NCBI RefSeq assembly: GCF_008042145.1
Contig: NZ_RDBH01000129.1
Coordinates: 395,314-446,498, forward strand
From: Streptomyces sp. adm13(2018)
GTDB taxonomy: Bacteria > Actinomycetota > Actinomycetes > Streptomycetales > Streptomycetaceae
Direction of reading: 5' to 3'
Length of the DNA stretch: 51,185 nucleotides
In this document: in pieces, positions 39,793-49,144 of the stretch
Position numbering within the stretch: position 1 is the stretch's first letter
Layout of the letters: the number at the start of each line of letters is the position of its first letter
Translations under genes and position numbers: made by a program
The notes under the pieces: generated by a model
What the model was told of the DNA's origin: nothing
Seen by the model: only the letters and a program-made list of their open reading frames with translations
Databases searched by the model: none

Positions 39793-41714
39793 GCGTCCTC
39801 CTCCTCGCGGGGCGTCACCACGGCCAGCACCTGGTCCATGGCGACGGTCGCACCGGGCGTGACGTCCAGCTCGGTGACGGTGCCGGCGTGCGGGGCGGAG
39901 ATGACGTGCTCCATCTTCATCGCCTCCACCACCAGCAGGCTCTGCCCGGCCTCGACCTCGTCCCCGACGGCCACCTTCACCACGGTCACGGTCCCGGGCA
40001 TCGGGGCGGCCAGCGTGTCGGCGCCCCCGAGCCGGGCGCCGGAGAGCGCGGCGGCGACCGGGTCGTGGTCCATGACGTGCCAGGAGTCGCCGTCCCGGCC
40101 GAGCCAGTCGCCCGTCCGGTGGAAGCGGTGGACGACACCGTCCACGGTGACCGTCACCGACGTGCCGGTGACGCGGGCGCCGGCCGGCGCCTCGGCCGGG
40201 ACGGGCTCGTGGCCCGCCACCCGCACGGGGAAGGGGAGCGGCGCCGGGCTGCCGCCCAGCCGCCAGCCGCTCGGCACCGAGAACGGGTCGGTCCAGCCGT
40301 CCCGCGCCGCCGGGGCCAGCTCCGCGAGCCGGACGGCGGCCGCCGCCGCGTACACCTCCGCCGGGACGCCCGCGGGGATCAGGCTCTCCGCGTCCCGCTC
40401 CACCAGACCCGTGTCCAGGGCGCCCGAGACCACGTCCGGATGCGCGAGCAGCCGGCGCAGGAAGCCCGCGTTGGTCGGCACCCCCAGGGTCACCGTGTCC
40501 GCCAGGGCCGCGCGCAGCCGGCGCAGGGCCGTCGGGCGGTCCTCGGCGTGGACGATCACCTTCGACAGCATCGGGTCGTAGAGGGACGAGACCTCCGTGC
40601 CCTGCGAGAGGCCCGAGTCCGTCCGGACCCCGGCGCCCGAGGGCTCGTTGAGGGCCAGGACCGTACCGCCCGAGGGCAGGAAGCCCCGGGACGGGTCCTC
40701 GGCGCAGATCCGCGCCTCGATCGCCCAGCCCGTGAGGGTGATGTCCTCCTGCGCGAAGGGCAGCGGCTCGCCCGCCGCCACCCGCAGCTGCCACTCCACC
40801 AGGTCCACCCCGGTGATCAGCTCGGTCACCGGGTGCTCGACCTGGAGGCGGGTGTTCATCTCCATGAAGTAGTACGAGGACGGGTCGCCGCCCGGGACGA
40901 TGAACTCGACCGTGCCCGCCCCCACGTACCCGCAGGACCGCGCCGCCTCGACGGCCGCGGCGCCCATCGACGCCCGGATCTCCGGGGTCAGCAGGACGCT
41001 CGGCGCCTCCTCGATGATCTTCTGGTGCCGGCGCTGGAGCGAGCACTCGCGCTCGCCCAGGTGGATCACGTTCCCGTGGGCGTCCGCCAGGACCTGGATC
41101 TCGATGTGCCGGGGCCGGTCGATCCACCGCTCCACCAGCAGGGTGTCGTCACCGAAGGACGCGCGCGCCTCCCGGCGCGCGGAGGCGATCTCCTCCGTCA
41201 GCACCGACAGGTCGCGGACCAGCCGCATGCCCTTGCCGCCGCCGCCCGCGCTCGGCTTGAGCAGCACCGGGGCCCCCAGCTCGCGCGCCGCGGCCTCCAG
41301 TTCGGGGTCGGCCGCGCCGGGGACGACGGGCACGCCCGCCGCCTTCACCGTCTCCTTCGCCGTGATCTTGTCGCCCATCAGGGAGATGGCCTCGGCCGGC
41401 GGGCCGATGAAGACGAGTCCCGCGTCCGCGCAGGCCCGCGCGAACCCGGCGTTCTCCGCGAGGAAGCCGTACCCGGGGTGCACCGCCTGCGCGCCCGTCC
41501 GGCGGGCCGCGTCGACGAGCGCCTCCGCCGACAGGTACGACTCCGAGGCCGGCGGCGGGCCGATCCGCACCGCCGTGTCCGCCTCCCGCACGTGCCGGGC
41601 GTCGGCGTCCGCGTCGCTGTACACCGCGACCGAACGCACCCCGAGCGCCCGCAGGGTGCGGATGACCCGCACCGCGATCTCGCCGCGGTTCGCGACGAGC
41701 ACTGTGTCGAACAT
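39789..41714 (-). CDS. accA1: Acyl-CoA carboxylase alpha subunit (biotin carboxylase + BCCP), methylcrotonyl-CoA type
   Basis: 641 aa from ATG 41714. Starts [20 protein letters not shown] (biotin carboxylase), with the ATP-grasp Gly loop [14 protein letters not shown] and [14 protein letters not shown]. The biotin-acceptor K600 lies in [12 protein letters not shown] near the C-terminus. Operon context (IVD-like dehydrogenase, HMG-CoA lyase) favours 3-methylcrotonyl-CoA carboxylase over acetyl or propionyl-CoA carboxylase. The middle part between the two domains is the usual linker for this class. Confidence 0.93.
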   Translation of the reverse strand: MFDTVLVANRGEIAVRVIRTLRALGVRSVAVYSDADADARHVREADTAVRIGPPPASESYLSAEALVDAARRTGAQAVHPGYGFLAENAGFARACADAGLVFIGPPAEAISLMGDKITAKETVKAAGVPVVPGAADPELEAAARELGAPVLLKPSAGGGGKGMRLVRDLSVLTEEIASARREARASFGDDTLLVERWIDRPRHIEIQVLADAHGNVIHLGERECSLQRRHQKIIEEAPSVLLTPEIRASMGAAAVEAARSCGYVGAGTVEFIVPGGDPSSYYFMEMNTRLQVEHPVTELITGVDLVEWQLRVAAGEPLPFAQEDITLTGWAIEARICAEDPSRGFLPSGGTVLALNEPSGAGVRTDSGLSQGTEVSSLYDPMLSKVIVHAEDRPTALRRLRAALADTVTLGVPTNAGFLRRLLAHPDVVSGALDTGLVERDAESLIPAGVPAEVYAAAAAVRLAELAPAARDGWTDPFSVPSGWRLGGSPAPLPFPVRVAGHEPVPAEAPAGARVTGTSVTVTVDGVVHRFHRTGDWLGRDGDSWHVMDHDPVAAALSGARLGGADTLAAPMPGTVTVVKVAVGDEVEAGQSLLVVEAMKMEHVISAPHAGTVTELDVTPGATVAMDQVLAVVTPREEEDA

Positions 41715-41730
41715 GGACGTCCTCACACCC

Positions 41731-43338
41731 TCACATCCGGAAGACGCCGAACTGGGGGTCTCCCAGGGGCGCGTTGGCACAGGCGGTCAGGGCCAGCCCG
41801 AGGACCTGCCGGGTCTCCAGCGGGTCGATGACCCCGTCGTCCCAGAGCCGGGCGCTCGCGTAGTAGGCGCTGCCCTGGGTCTCGTACTGCTCGCGGATCG
41901 GCGCCTTGAACGCCTCTTCCTCCTCGGCGCTCCAGCCGTCGCCGAGCTGGTCGCGCTTCACGGTCGCAAGGACCGAGGCGGCCTGCTCGCCGCCCATGAC
42001 CGAGATCTTGGCGTTCGGCCACATCCACAGGAAGCGCGGCGAGTACGCCCGGCCGCACATCGAGTAGTTGCCCGCGCCGTACGAACCGCCGACGACGACC
42101 GTGAGCTTCGGGACCCGGGTGGTGGCCACGGCCGTGACCATCTTCGCGCCGTGCTTGGCGATGCCGCCGTGCTCGTACGCCTTGCCGACCATGAAGCCCG
42201 TGATGTTCTGCAGGAAGACCAGCGGGATGCCGCGCTGGTCGCACAGCTCGATGAAGTGGGCGCCCTTCTGGGCGGACTCGGCGAACAGGATGCCGTTGTT
42301 GGCGACGATGCCGACCGGGTGCCCGTGGATCCGGGCGAAGCCGGTGATCAGCGTCTGCCCGTACTCGGACTTGAACTCCTGGAAGCGGGAGCCGTCCACG
42401 ACCCGGGCGATGACCTCGCGCACGTCGTAGGGGGTGCGGGAGTCCACCGGCACCGCGCCGTACAGCCCGTACGGGTCGACCTTCGGCTCCTCGACGGGCT
42501 CGACGGACCAGGGCAGCGGGCCGCGCCCGGGGAGCGTCGCCACGATGTTCCGGACGATCCGCAGCGCGTGGGCGTCGTCCTCGGCGAGGTGGTCGGTGAC
42601 GCCGGAGATCCGGGAGTGGACCTCGCCGCCGCCCAGCTCCTCCGCCGTCACGACCTCACCGGTCGCCGCCTTCACCAGCGGCGGACCGCCGAGGAAGATC
42701 GTGCCCTGGTTCCGCACGATCACGGCCTCGTCGGACATCGCCGGGACGTACGCGCCGCCGGCCGTGCACGAGCCGAGGACGGCCGCGATCTGCGGGATGC
42801 CCGCGGCGGACATCCGGGCCTGGTTGTAGAAGATCCGGCCGAAGTGCTCCCGGTCGGGGAAGACCTCGTCCTGCATCGGCAGGAACGCGCCGCCCGAGTC
42901 GACCAGGTAGAGGCAGGGGAGACGGTTCTCCAGGGCCACCTCCTGGGCCCGGAGGTGCTTCTTCACCGTCATCGGGTAGTACGTGCCGCCCTTGACCGTG
43001 GCGTCGTTGGCGACGATCACGCACTCGCGGCCCGAAACCCGGCCGATGCCCGCGATGACGCCGGCCGCCGGGGCCGCGTCCCCGTACATGCCGTTCGCCG
43101 CCAGCGGCGCCAGCTCCAGGAAGGGCGAACCGGGGTCGAGCAGGGTGTCCACCCGGTCCCTCGGCAGCAGCTTCCCGCGCGCGGTGTGCCGGGCCCGGGA
43201 CTTCTCACCGCCGCCCAGCGCCGCCGCCGCGAGCCTGGCGCGCAGGTCGGCCGCCAGCTCGTGGTGGGCCGCCTCGTTCGCCTGCCAGGCCGGCGAGGCG
43301 GGGTCCGCCGCACTCGCCAGCACAGGTGCCTGCTGCAT
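41731..43338 (-). CDS. accD1: Acyl-CoA carboxylase beta subunit, methylcrotonyl-CoA type
   Basis: 535 aa, ATG start. Carboxyltransferase domains with [40 protein letters not shown], and [20 protein letters not shown] then [20 protein letters not shown]. The SGGAFLPMQ and QNITGFMVG variants are those of methylcrotonyl-CoA carboxylases. It starts the operon and lies divergent from the TetR regulator, with two operator-like repeats upstream. Confidence 0.94.
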   Translation of the reverse strand: MQQAPVLASAADPASPAWQANEAAHHELAADLRARLAAAALGGGEKSRARHTARGKLLPRDRVDTLLDPGSPFLELAPLAANGMYGDAAPAAGVIAGIGRVSGRECVIVANDATVKGGTYYPMTVKKHLRAQEVALENRLPCLYLVDSGGAFLPMQDEVFPDREHFGRIFYNQARMSAAGIPQIAAVLGSCTAGGAYVPAMSDEAVIVRNQGTIFLGGPPLVKAATGEVVTAEELGGGEVHSRISGVTDHLAEDDAHALRIVRNIVATLPGRGPLPWSVEPVEEPKVDPYGLYGAVPVDSRTPYDVREVIARVVDGSRFQEFKSEYGQTLITGFARIHGHPVGIVANNGILFAESAQKGAHFIELCDQRGIPLVFLQNITGFMVGKAYEHGGIAKHGAKMVTAVATTRVPKLTVVVGGSYGAGNYSMCGRAYSPRFLWMWPNAKISVMGGEQAASVLATVKRDQLGDGWSAEEEEAFKAPIREQYETQGSAYYASARLWDDGVIDPLETRQVLGLALTACANAPLGDPQFGVFRM

Positions 43339-43358
43339 CCGTCGAGCTCCCTTGCTCG

Positions 43359-43374
43359 GTTAATGAGCGTTAAC
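43359..43374. promoter_or_regulatory. Operator candidate 1 of the leucine-catabolic promoter
   Basis: GTTAATGAGCGTTAAC is an inverted repeat GTTAA-N6-TTAAC, 20 bp upstream of the carboxylase beta start. Confidence 0.65.
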
Positions 43375-43386
43375 GTATGGCGTTCA

Positions 43387-43404
43387 GGTTAACGACCGCT
43401 AACC
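43387..43404. promoter_or_regulatory. Operator candidate 2 of the leucine-catabolic promoter
   Basis: GGTTAACGACCGCTAACC is an imperfect inverted repeat with the same TTAAC/GTTA core as the first, 13 bp away and 21 bp before the TetR start. Confidence 0.65.
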
Positions 43405-43425
43405 GGGTTGTCTAGAATCGAATCC

Positions 43426-44034
43426 ATGACCACCACCCCGACCACGGCCCGGACCGCCACCGGCAGGACCGACGCCCCGACGCGGCGCGAGCAGATCCTC
43501 AAGGAGGCCGCCCGCCTCTTCGCCGAGCGCGGCTTCCACGGCGTGGGCGTGGACGAGATAGGGGCGGCGGTCGGCATCAGCGGCCCCGGCCTCTACCGCC
43601 ACTTCCCCGGCAAGGACGCGATGCTCGCCGAGCTCCTCGTCGGCATCAGCGAGCGGCTCCTCGACGGCGGCCGGCTGCGGGTCGGCGAGACCACCGGCGA
43701 CCCCGAGGCCCTGCTCGGCGCCCTCATCGACGGCCACATCGACTTCGCCCTCGACGACCGGCCCCTGATCACCCTCCACGACCGCGAGCTGGACCGGCTC
43801 AAGGACGAGGACCGCAAGCGGGTGCGGCAGCTCCAGCGCCAGTACGTCGAGCTGTGGGTGGCGGTGGTGCGCGAGCTGTACCCGGACGCGGGGGAGTCGG
43901 AGTCGCGGACGGCGGTCCACGCGGTGTTCGGCCTGCTCAACTCGACGCCGCACCTCGACGCCGTGGGTCGCCGGCCCATGGAGGACCTCCTCAGACGCCT
44001 CGCCCACGGGGCCTTCGGGGCGCTCGGACGCTGA
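43426..44034 (+). CDS. TetR-family regulator, divergent to the leucine-catabolic operon
   Basis: 202 aa from ATG 43426; a TTG at 43408 is less likely. The N-terminal helix-turn-helix reads RREQILKEAARLFAERGFHG and then VDEIGAAVGISGPGLYRHFP, classic TetR. The C-terminal ligand domain is unremarkable. It is separated from the carboxylase gene by 87 bp with two related inverted repeats, so self- and operon repression is likely. Ligand could be an acyl-CoA of the pathway; this is inference from context. Confidence 0.88.
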   Translation: MTTTPTTARTATGRTDAPTRREQILKEAARLFAERGFHGVGVDEIGAAVGISGPGLYRHFPGKDAMLAELLVGISERLLDGGRLRVGETTGDPEALLGALIDGHIDFALDDRPLITLHDRELDRLKDEDRKRVRQLQRQYVELWVAVVRELYPDAGESESRTAVHAVFGLLNSTPHLDAVGRRPMEDLLRRLAHGAFGALGR

Positions 44035-44110
44035 GCCGCGCCCCGGTCCCGCCGGGTCCACGGGGCGGAACGATTGCCCACGGCGACGGGCCGTCGTCCA
44101 GAATGAACCC

Positions 44111-44884
44111 ATGCCGATACTCAGCCGCCCCGCCCTCGTCGAGCACCTCGTCCGCAGCCGGATCGCGGGAGACGTCGCCACCCCGCGCGACAACAACCTC
44201 TCCCACTACCGCAAGCTCGCCAACGGCGACCGGCACTACTGGCTCGGCCTGGAGCTCGGCGACCGCTGGACCGACGAGCAGGACGTGCTCGCCGTGATGG
44301 CCGAGCGCTGCGGCGTGATCGACGACCCGGCCCACCGTTCCGGCCAGGACACCATCGACCCCGAGCTGACCGTCGACGGCCTGGAGCGGATGGCCGCCCG
44401 GCTGCGCAAGGCCGCCGACGGCCGGGAGCGGGTCCTCTTCGCCACCGGCCACCCCGGCGCGCTGATCGACGTGCACCACAAGGTCGCGGCGGCGCTGCGG
44501 GCCGAGGGCTGCGACATCGTGAAGATCCCCGGCGGGCTCGTCGCCGACGAGGGGTACGTCGTGCAGTTCGCCGACGTCGCCGTCTTCGAGCGCGGCGCGA
44601 GCCTCTGGCACACCCATTCCCCGGAGCCCATGAACGCGATCCTCGACGCGCTCGGCGAGGACGGCCGCCCCGACCTGGTGATCGCGGACCACGGCTGGGC
44701 CGGGCGCGCGGGCCAGCGGGGGATCGACTCCGTGGGCTACGCCGACTGCAACGACCCCGCCCTCTTCATCGGCGAGGCGGAGGGCACGATGCAGGTCACG
44801 ATCCCCCTGGACGACCACGTCCTTGACCCGCGCTACTACGAGCCGATGACGGCGTACACGCTGAACGCGGCGGGCCTCCTCTAG
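44111..44884 (+). CDS. Phosphatase-family protein (PF15698-type), substrate unknown
   Basis: 257 aa, ATG start. I place it in the actinobacterial family named simply Phosphatase, based on overall pattern: FATGHPGALIDVHHKVAAAL, VKIPGGLVADEGYVVQFADV, WHTHSPEPMNAIL and VIADHGWAGRAGQRGIDSVG. Several His/Asp clusters look metal-binding. The C-terminus IPLDDHVLDPRYYEPMTAY is also typical. Biochemistry of the family is little known. The following hairpin at 44916 ends the unit. Confidence 0.72.
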   Translation: MPILSRPALVEHLVRSRIAGDVATPRDNNLSHYRKLANGDRHYWLGLELGDRWTDEQDVLAVMAERCGVIDDPAHRSGQDTIDPELTVDGLERMAARLRKAADGRERVLFATGHPGALIDVHHKVAAALRAEGCDIVKIPGGLVADEGYVVQFADVAVFERGASLWHTHSPEPMNAILDALGEDGRPDLVIADHGWAGRAGQRGIDSVGYADCNDPALFIGEAEGTMQVTIPLDDHVLDPRYYEPMTAYTLNAAGLL

Positions 44885-44915
44885 CCGCCCGGAGCCCCCG
44901 GCCACGGTGACGGGA

Positions 44916-44943
44916 ACGCCCCGCGCCGGGGGGCGCGGGGCGT
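44916..44943. terminator. Convergent terminator
   Basis: A 12-bp perfect stem (arms 44916-44927 and 44932-44943, GGGG loop) between the phosphatase gene and the minus-strand stop at 44978. Confidence 0.8.
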
Positions 44944-44977
44944 CCGTGTCCGGGGTCCCCCCCTCTGCGGTGAGGGA

Positions 44978-47188
44978 TCAGAAGACGACGGGGGCGGGGG
45001 CGTCGTACGGGGAGCTGTACGGCGAGACGACGCCGAGGTGCGTTCCCCGCCCGAACGGGGCCTTCCAGTCGCCGGTGCCCTTGTAGACGTGGAGCAGCGT
45101 GGACTGCGGCAACCCGCTCTCCGCGATCAGGTCCGCCCGGCCGTCCCGGTCCACGTCGCCGACGTTGCCGATGTGCCGGAACTGCTTCCACCCGTCGCCG
45201 ACCTTGCTGCGGGCCGCGAACGTGCCGTCGCCCTTGCCGAGGTACAGCCACAGCACGCCGTCCCGGTCGCGGGCCAGGAGGTCGCCGGACTTCGCGCCGC
45301 CGATGTCGCCCGGGGCGGTGAGCAGGTCGTACGTGTTCCACCCGCCGCCGACGCGGACGCGCGCCTCGAACGGCTTGGCGGCGTCGCCGGTGGCCTTGTA
45401 CAGCCACAGCACACCCGCCGTGTCGGTGGCGACGAGGTCGGGGCGGCCGTCACCGGTCAGGTCGGAGCCCGCCGCGAACGTCGTGTAGACGCCCCATCCG
45501 GAGCCGACCCGGACCCGCGGCGCGAGGGAGTGTCCGGTGCCCGGGTAGAGCCACAGCACGCCGTCCTTGTCGCGGGCGACGACGTCCGCGTACGGGGTCG
45601 CGTCGAGGTTCCCGGCGGACAGCAGCCGGTCGTACACGGACCAGCCGCCGCCCCGCTCGGTCCGCTCCCACGGCTCCGTCGGGTGCGCGACGAACTGCCG
45701 GACGTCGTACGAGGCGAGGCGGCCGGTGCTGTCGCGGACGAGCAGGTCGGGGGAGCCGCTGTCGGAGTAGTCGTGCGGGGCGGTGCCGCTGGCGACCTGG
45801 AGGGTGCCGTTCCGCGTGACCGACCCGCCGACGCCGTTGAGGGGCGAGACGTCCACCTCCCACGCGTAGGCGCCGTTGTATGCGGCGGTCCCGTTCGTGA
45901 AGGTCCCGTCCCAGGCGAAGGCGGCCTCGGTGGCCGTCCCCAGGAGGTCCTTGCCGACCGTCCAGGACTTGCCCGTCGCCTTGTGCGTCAGCTTGAGGCT
46001 GACCTTCACGTCGCCCCGGTTGAGCTTCCACCGCAGCTCCGCCGTGGACCCGGCCGTGCCGAAGCCCGCGGTGGCGGGCACCTGCTCGTCCACGACGGCG
46101 ACGGGCGTCCGCACGCCGTCGGTCGCCACCTGGGTCACGGCGGGTCGGCCGTCACCGTCGGGAGCGATGCGGTACAGGCCCTTGCCGTGCTCCGCGGTGC
46201 TGCCCTGCGCCAGCAGGCCGTCGCCGGACGCCGACATGTTCCGCAGGCCGCCGAGGAGACCGGTGACGGTCGTGCCGTCCTTGAGGGAGACGGCCGAGAG
46301 CTCCCTCTCGGACGCGCCGGACAGGACCCAGTCGCCGAGCAGGGCGATCGATGCGAAGAGCCCGCCGTCGGTGTCGAGCGTCGAGTGCCGCGTCGACCCC
46401 GCCGCTCCCCGAACGGCCGTCACCAGGGTCACGGAGCCGTCGGGGTTGCTCTCGGACCAGGCCAGGTGGGTGGCCGAGATCGCGATCTGGGACGCGTAGT
46501 AGAGGCGGGGTACGGCCCGGTCCTCGACGACCTTCGCCTCCGCGAGGTCGACGACGGCCAGGTGCTTCACGCCGGAGACCTCGTACCAGACGACGAGAGC
46601 GCCGGAGGGCGAGTACCTGAGGTCCCGGATCTGCGCATCCGCGGGAAGGCCCTGCACCTGGCGGTGCACGACGGAACTCGCGGGCTTGGAGACGAGGTGG
46701 AGGCTGTTACCGCCGCGGACCATCACGAGGGTGTCCCTCGCGACCTCCCAGAGCTCCGCCCCCTCGCCGACGGAGCCGGCGTCGATGTCGACGGGCTCGC
46801 CGCCCGCCATGTCCAGGAGCCGGTAGCTGCTCACTCCCGTCTGCACCGCGACGAGGTCGCTGTCCGTGGCCGCGGTGGGGTTGACGAAGTCGGGAGCGCC
46901 CTTGGGCAGGGTGGTCGCGGACCCGTCCGCGGACCGGCGCCACTGCCAGGTGGTGTTCACGCCGTCGTGGGACCGGACGAAGGTCACGAAGCCCGTCGAG
47001 CCGGCACCGTACAGCGCCTCGCCGGAGGCGAGGGCGAAGGGCCCCGTCTGCTGCTCCACCGCGACGGCGGTGGCGGCCCTGGGGGCCGCGAGGGCGGGGG
47101 CGGCGGCCATGGCCGTCCCTGCCGTCACGGCGAGGGTGACGGTGACCGCGACAGCGAGATTCCGGCCGGCCGGGGTGAGGTACTTCAA
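44978..47188 (-). CDS. Secreted FG-GAP/VCBS repeat protein
   Basis: About 736 aa if started at the TTG near 47188, which is preceded by GGAGGAAG; the open frame reaches 47257. A signal peptide is plain (LKYLTPAGRNLAVAVTVTLA, then AAAPALA). The N-terminal 350 residues look like a beta-propeller. A middle FlgD-like segment (LLGTATEAAFAWDGTFTNGT) follows. The last 250 residues carry about five repeats of the form D-x-L-x-x-R-D-x-x-G-x-L-W-L-Y (VVARDKDGVLWLYPGTG, LVATDTAGVLWLYKATG, LLARDRDGVLWLYLGKG), the FG-GAP/VCBS type with Asp loops that may bind calcium. Extracellular; binding or adhesion role likely, ligand unknown. Confidence 0.82.
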   Translation of the reverse strand: MKYLTPAGRNLAVAVTVTLAVTAGTAMAAAPALAAPRAATAVAVEQQTGPFALASGEALYGAGSTGFVTFVRSHDGVNTTWQWRRSADGSATTLPKGAPDFVNPTAATDSDLVAVQTGVSSYRLLDMAGGEPVDIDAGSVGEGAELWEVARDTLVMVRGGNSLHLVSKPASSVVHRQVQGLPADAQIRDLRYSPSGALVVWYEVSGVKHLAVVDLAEAKVVEDRAVPRLYYASQIAISATHLAWSESNPDGSVTLVTAVRGAAGSTRHSTLDTDGGLFASIALLGDWVLSGASERELSAVSLKDGTTVTGLLGGLRNMSASGDGLLAQGSTAEHGKGLYRIAPDGDGRPAVTQVATDGVRTPVAVVDEQVPATAGFGTAGSTAELRWKLNRGDVKVSLKLTHKATGKSWTVGKDLLGTATEAAFAWDGTFTNGTAAYNGAYAWEVDVSPLNGVGGSVTRNGTLQVASGTAPHDYSDSGSPDLLVRDSTGRLASYDVRQFVAHPTEPWERTERGGGWSVYDRLLSAGNLDATPYADVVARDKDGVLWLYPGTGHSLAPRVRVGSGWGVYTTFAAGSDLTGDGRPDLVATDTAGVLWLYKATGDAAKPFEARVRVGGGWNTYDLLTAPGDIGGAKSGDLLARDRDGVLWLYLGKGDGTFAARSKVGDGWKQFRHIGNVGDVDRDGRADLIAESGLPQSTLLHVYKGTGDWKAPFGRGTHLGVVSPYSSPYDAPAPVVF

Positions 47189-47291
47189 GAGGCTTCCTCC
47201 GAGCTGTGGTTGCGGCGTCCCTACGCCACAACCACTGGACCCGCGACCGCCCCGCAAGGTTGTGCGGAATGCGCAAGGAAGATCGATTTCG

Positions 47292-48251
47292 TCAGATCGG
47301 GTCCGGATCGGAGGGCCGCCGCTCCCGGCGCTGCCCCACGCCCGGCGTCGGGTCCAGGTACACCCGGCGGATCGACGGGAAGCGCTCCCGGAGCTGGGAC
47401 TCGGCGTCCTCGCACGCCCACTCGACCTGCGCCGCGGACGCCACGTCCCGGAAGTCGACCTTCGCCGCGATCAGCACCTCGCCCGGCCCCTGGATGAGCG
47501 TCGTCAGGTCGAGGACGTCCACGATGTGCGGGACGGAGAGCAGTTCCTCGCGGATCTCGGCCCGCACCCGCTTCGGGAGCGGCCGGCCGATGAGGAGTTC
47601 GGCGTTGGAGCGGCCCAGCACCCAGGCCACGTACACCAGGAGCAGGCCGATGAGGATCGACGCGACGCCGTCCCAGACGCTGGAGCCGGTGAGCTGCACG
47701 CCGAGGAGGCCGCCCGCCGCCAGCATCAGGCCGGCCAGGGCGGCGGAGTCCTCCATCACCACCGCCTTCACCGTGGTGTCGGGGGTGAGGCGGAGGTAGC
47801 GGGCGAAGGGGATCCGGGAGCGTTCCGCCTCGGCCCGCATCTGCCGCACGCCGGTCCTGAGCGAGAAGCCCTCCAGGACGAAGGCGACGGCCAGCACGAT
47901 GTAGGAGATCAGCGGGTCGCCGACCTCCTCGCCGTGGGTGAGGGTGTGGACGCCGTCGTAGACCGAGAAGACCGCGCCGCCGACGAAGGTCGCCACGGCC
48001 GCGAGCAGCGCCCAGACGTACCGCTCGCCCGCGTAGCCGACGGGATGGTCCTCGTCGGCCGGCTTCTCGCTCCGCTTGAGCGCGGTGAGCAGCATGACCT
48101 CGGTGACGGTGTCGGCGACCGAGTGGGCGGCCTCCGACAGCATCGCGCTGGATCCGCTGACGATGCCGGCGACGGCCTTGGCGGCGGCGATCCCCAGATT
48201 CGCCACCGCCGCCACGATCACCGTGAACGTGCTCTCGCCCTGTTCCGCCAT
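47292..48251 (-). CDS. Cation diffusion facilitator (Zn/Mn/Fe efflux type)
   Basis: 319 aa from ATG 48251; a much longer open frame continues upstream only as a shadow of other genes. Six membrane helices can be traced. TM2 holds the metal site H-x3-D in MLSEAAHSVADTVTEV. TM5 has VVMEDSAALAGLML, the E-D-S variant seen in the SLC30A9-like branch, not the plain H-x3-D. The C-terminal 90 residues form the cytoplasmic ferredoxin-like domain (VDVLDLTTLIQGPGEVLIAA). Metal not determinable. It begins 20 bp after the thioesterase stop. Confidence 0.88.
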   Translation of the reverse strand: MAEQGESTFTVIVAAVANLGIAAAKAVAGIVSGSSAMLSEAAHSVADTVTEVMLLTALKRSEKPADEDHPVGYAGERYVWALLAAVATFVGGAVFSVYDGVHTLTHGEEVGDPLISYIVLAVAFVLEGFSLRTGVRQMRAEAERSRIPFARYLRLTPDTTVKAVVMEDSAALAGLMLAAGGLLGVQLTGSSVWDGVASILIGLLLVYVAWVLGRSNAELLIGRPLPKRVRAEIREELLSVPHIVDVLDLTTLIQGPGEVLIAAKVDFRDVASAAQVEWACEDAESQLRERFPSIRRVYLDPTPGVGQRRERRPSDPDPI

Positions 48252-48271
48252 GGACCGGACGTTATGTCCGG

Positions 48272-49144
48272 TCAGTCGCGGGGAACGCGAACGACACCCT
48301 CCTGGATGACCGAGATGGCGAGCCTGCCGTCCTGGGTGTAGATCCGTGCCTGGCCCAGGCCGCGCCCGCCGGACGCGGTGGGCGACTCCTGGTCGTAGAG
48401 GAGCCATTCGTCGGCCCGGAAGGGGCGGTGGAACCACATCGCGTGGTCCAGGGACGCCCCGACGACGTCCCCGACGGCCCAGCCGCCCCGCCCGTGCGCG
48501 AGCAGGACGGAGTCGAGCAGCGTCATGTCGGAGACGTAGGTGGCGAGGACGACGTGCAGCAGGGGGTCGTCGGCCAGCTTGCCGTTGGTGCGGAACCAGA
48601 CCTGGGAGCGCGGCTCGCGCGGCTCGCCGACCGAGCCCCACGGGGGGACGTCGGCGTAGCGGAGGTCGACGGCCGCCCGGGCCTCGATCAGCCGGTCCGC
48701 GACCGCGCGCGGGAGGTGACGGGGCAGCATCTCGGCCGGGGTGGGCAGCGACTCCGGGTCCGGCGCGGCCGGCAGGGCGGCCTGGTGGTCGAGCCCCTCC
48801 TCGTACGTCTGGAACGACGCCGAGAGGTGGAAGATCGGCTGTCCGTGCTGGACGGCGACGACCCGCCGGGTGGTGAAGGAGCGTCCGTCGCGGATGCGGT
48901 CGACCGTGTAGACGATCGGCGCGCCCGGATCCCCGGGGCGGAGGAAGTACGCGTGGAGCGAGTGCGCCGGGCGGTCCTCGGGCACGGTCCGGCCGGCCGC
49001 CACCAGGGCCTGGGCGGCCACCTGGCCGCCGAAGACCCGGGGGACGAGCGCGGAGCGGGACTCGCCCCGGAAGATGTCCCGCTCGATCCGCTCCAGGTCG
49101 AGCAGATCGAGCAGGCCATCCAGCGCCGTGGGGGCGTGGGGCAC
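48272..49144 (-). CDS. tesB: Acyl-CoA thioesterase II (TesB)
   Basis: 290 aa, GTG start directly after the upstream TAG, without a gap. Double hot-dog fold: RVFGGQVAAQALVAAGRTVP, HSLHAYFLRPGDPGAPIVYT and RSFTTRRVVAVQHGQPIF in the first half. The second half has SLDHAMWFHRPFRADEWLLY, with the catalytic Asp. Cleaves acyl-CoA to free acid and CoA. Gene partner is the acyl-CoA dehydrogenase upstream. Confidence 0.92.
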   Translation of the reverse strand: MPHAPTALDGLLDLLDLERIERDIFRGESRSALVPRVFGGQVAAQALVAAGRTVPEDRPAHSLHAYFLRPGDPGAPIVYTVDRIRDGRSFTTRRVVAVQHGQPIFHLSASFQTYEEGLDHQAALPAAPDPESLPTPAEMLPRHLPRAVADRLIEARAAVDLRYADVPPWGSVGEPREPRSQVWFRTNGKLADDPLLHVVLATYVSDMTLLDSVLLAHGRGGWAVGDVVGASLDHAMWFHRPFRADEWLLYDQESPTASGGRGLGQARIYTQDGRLAISVIQEGVVRVPRD

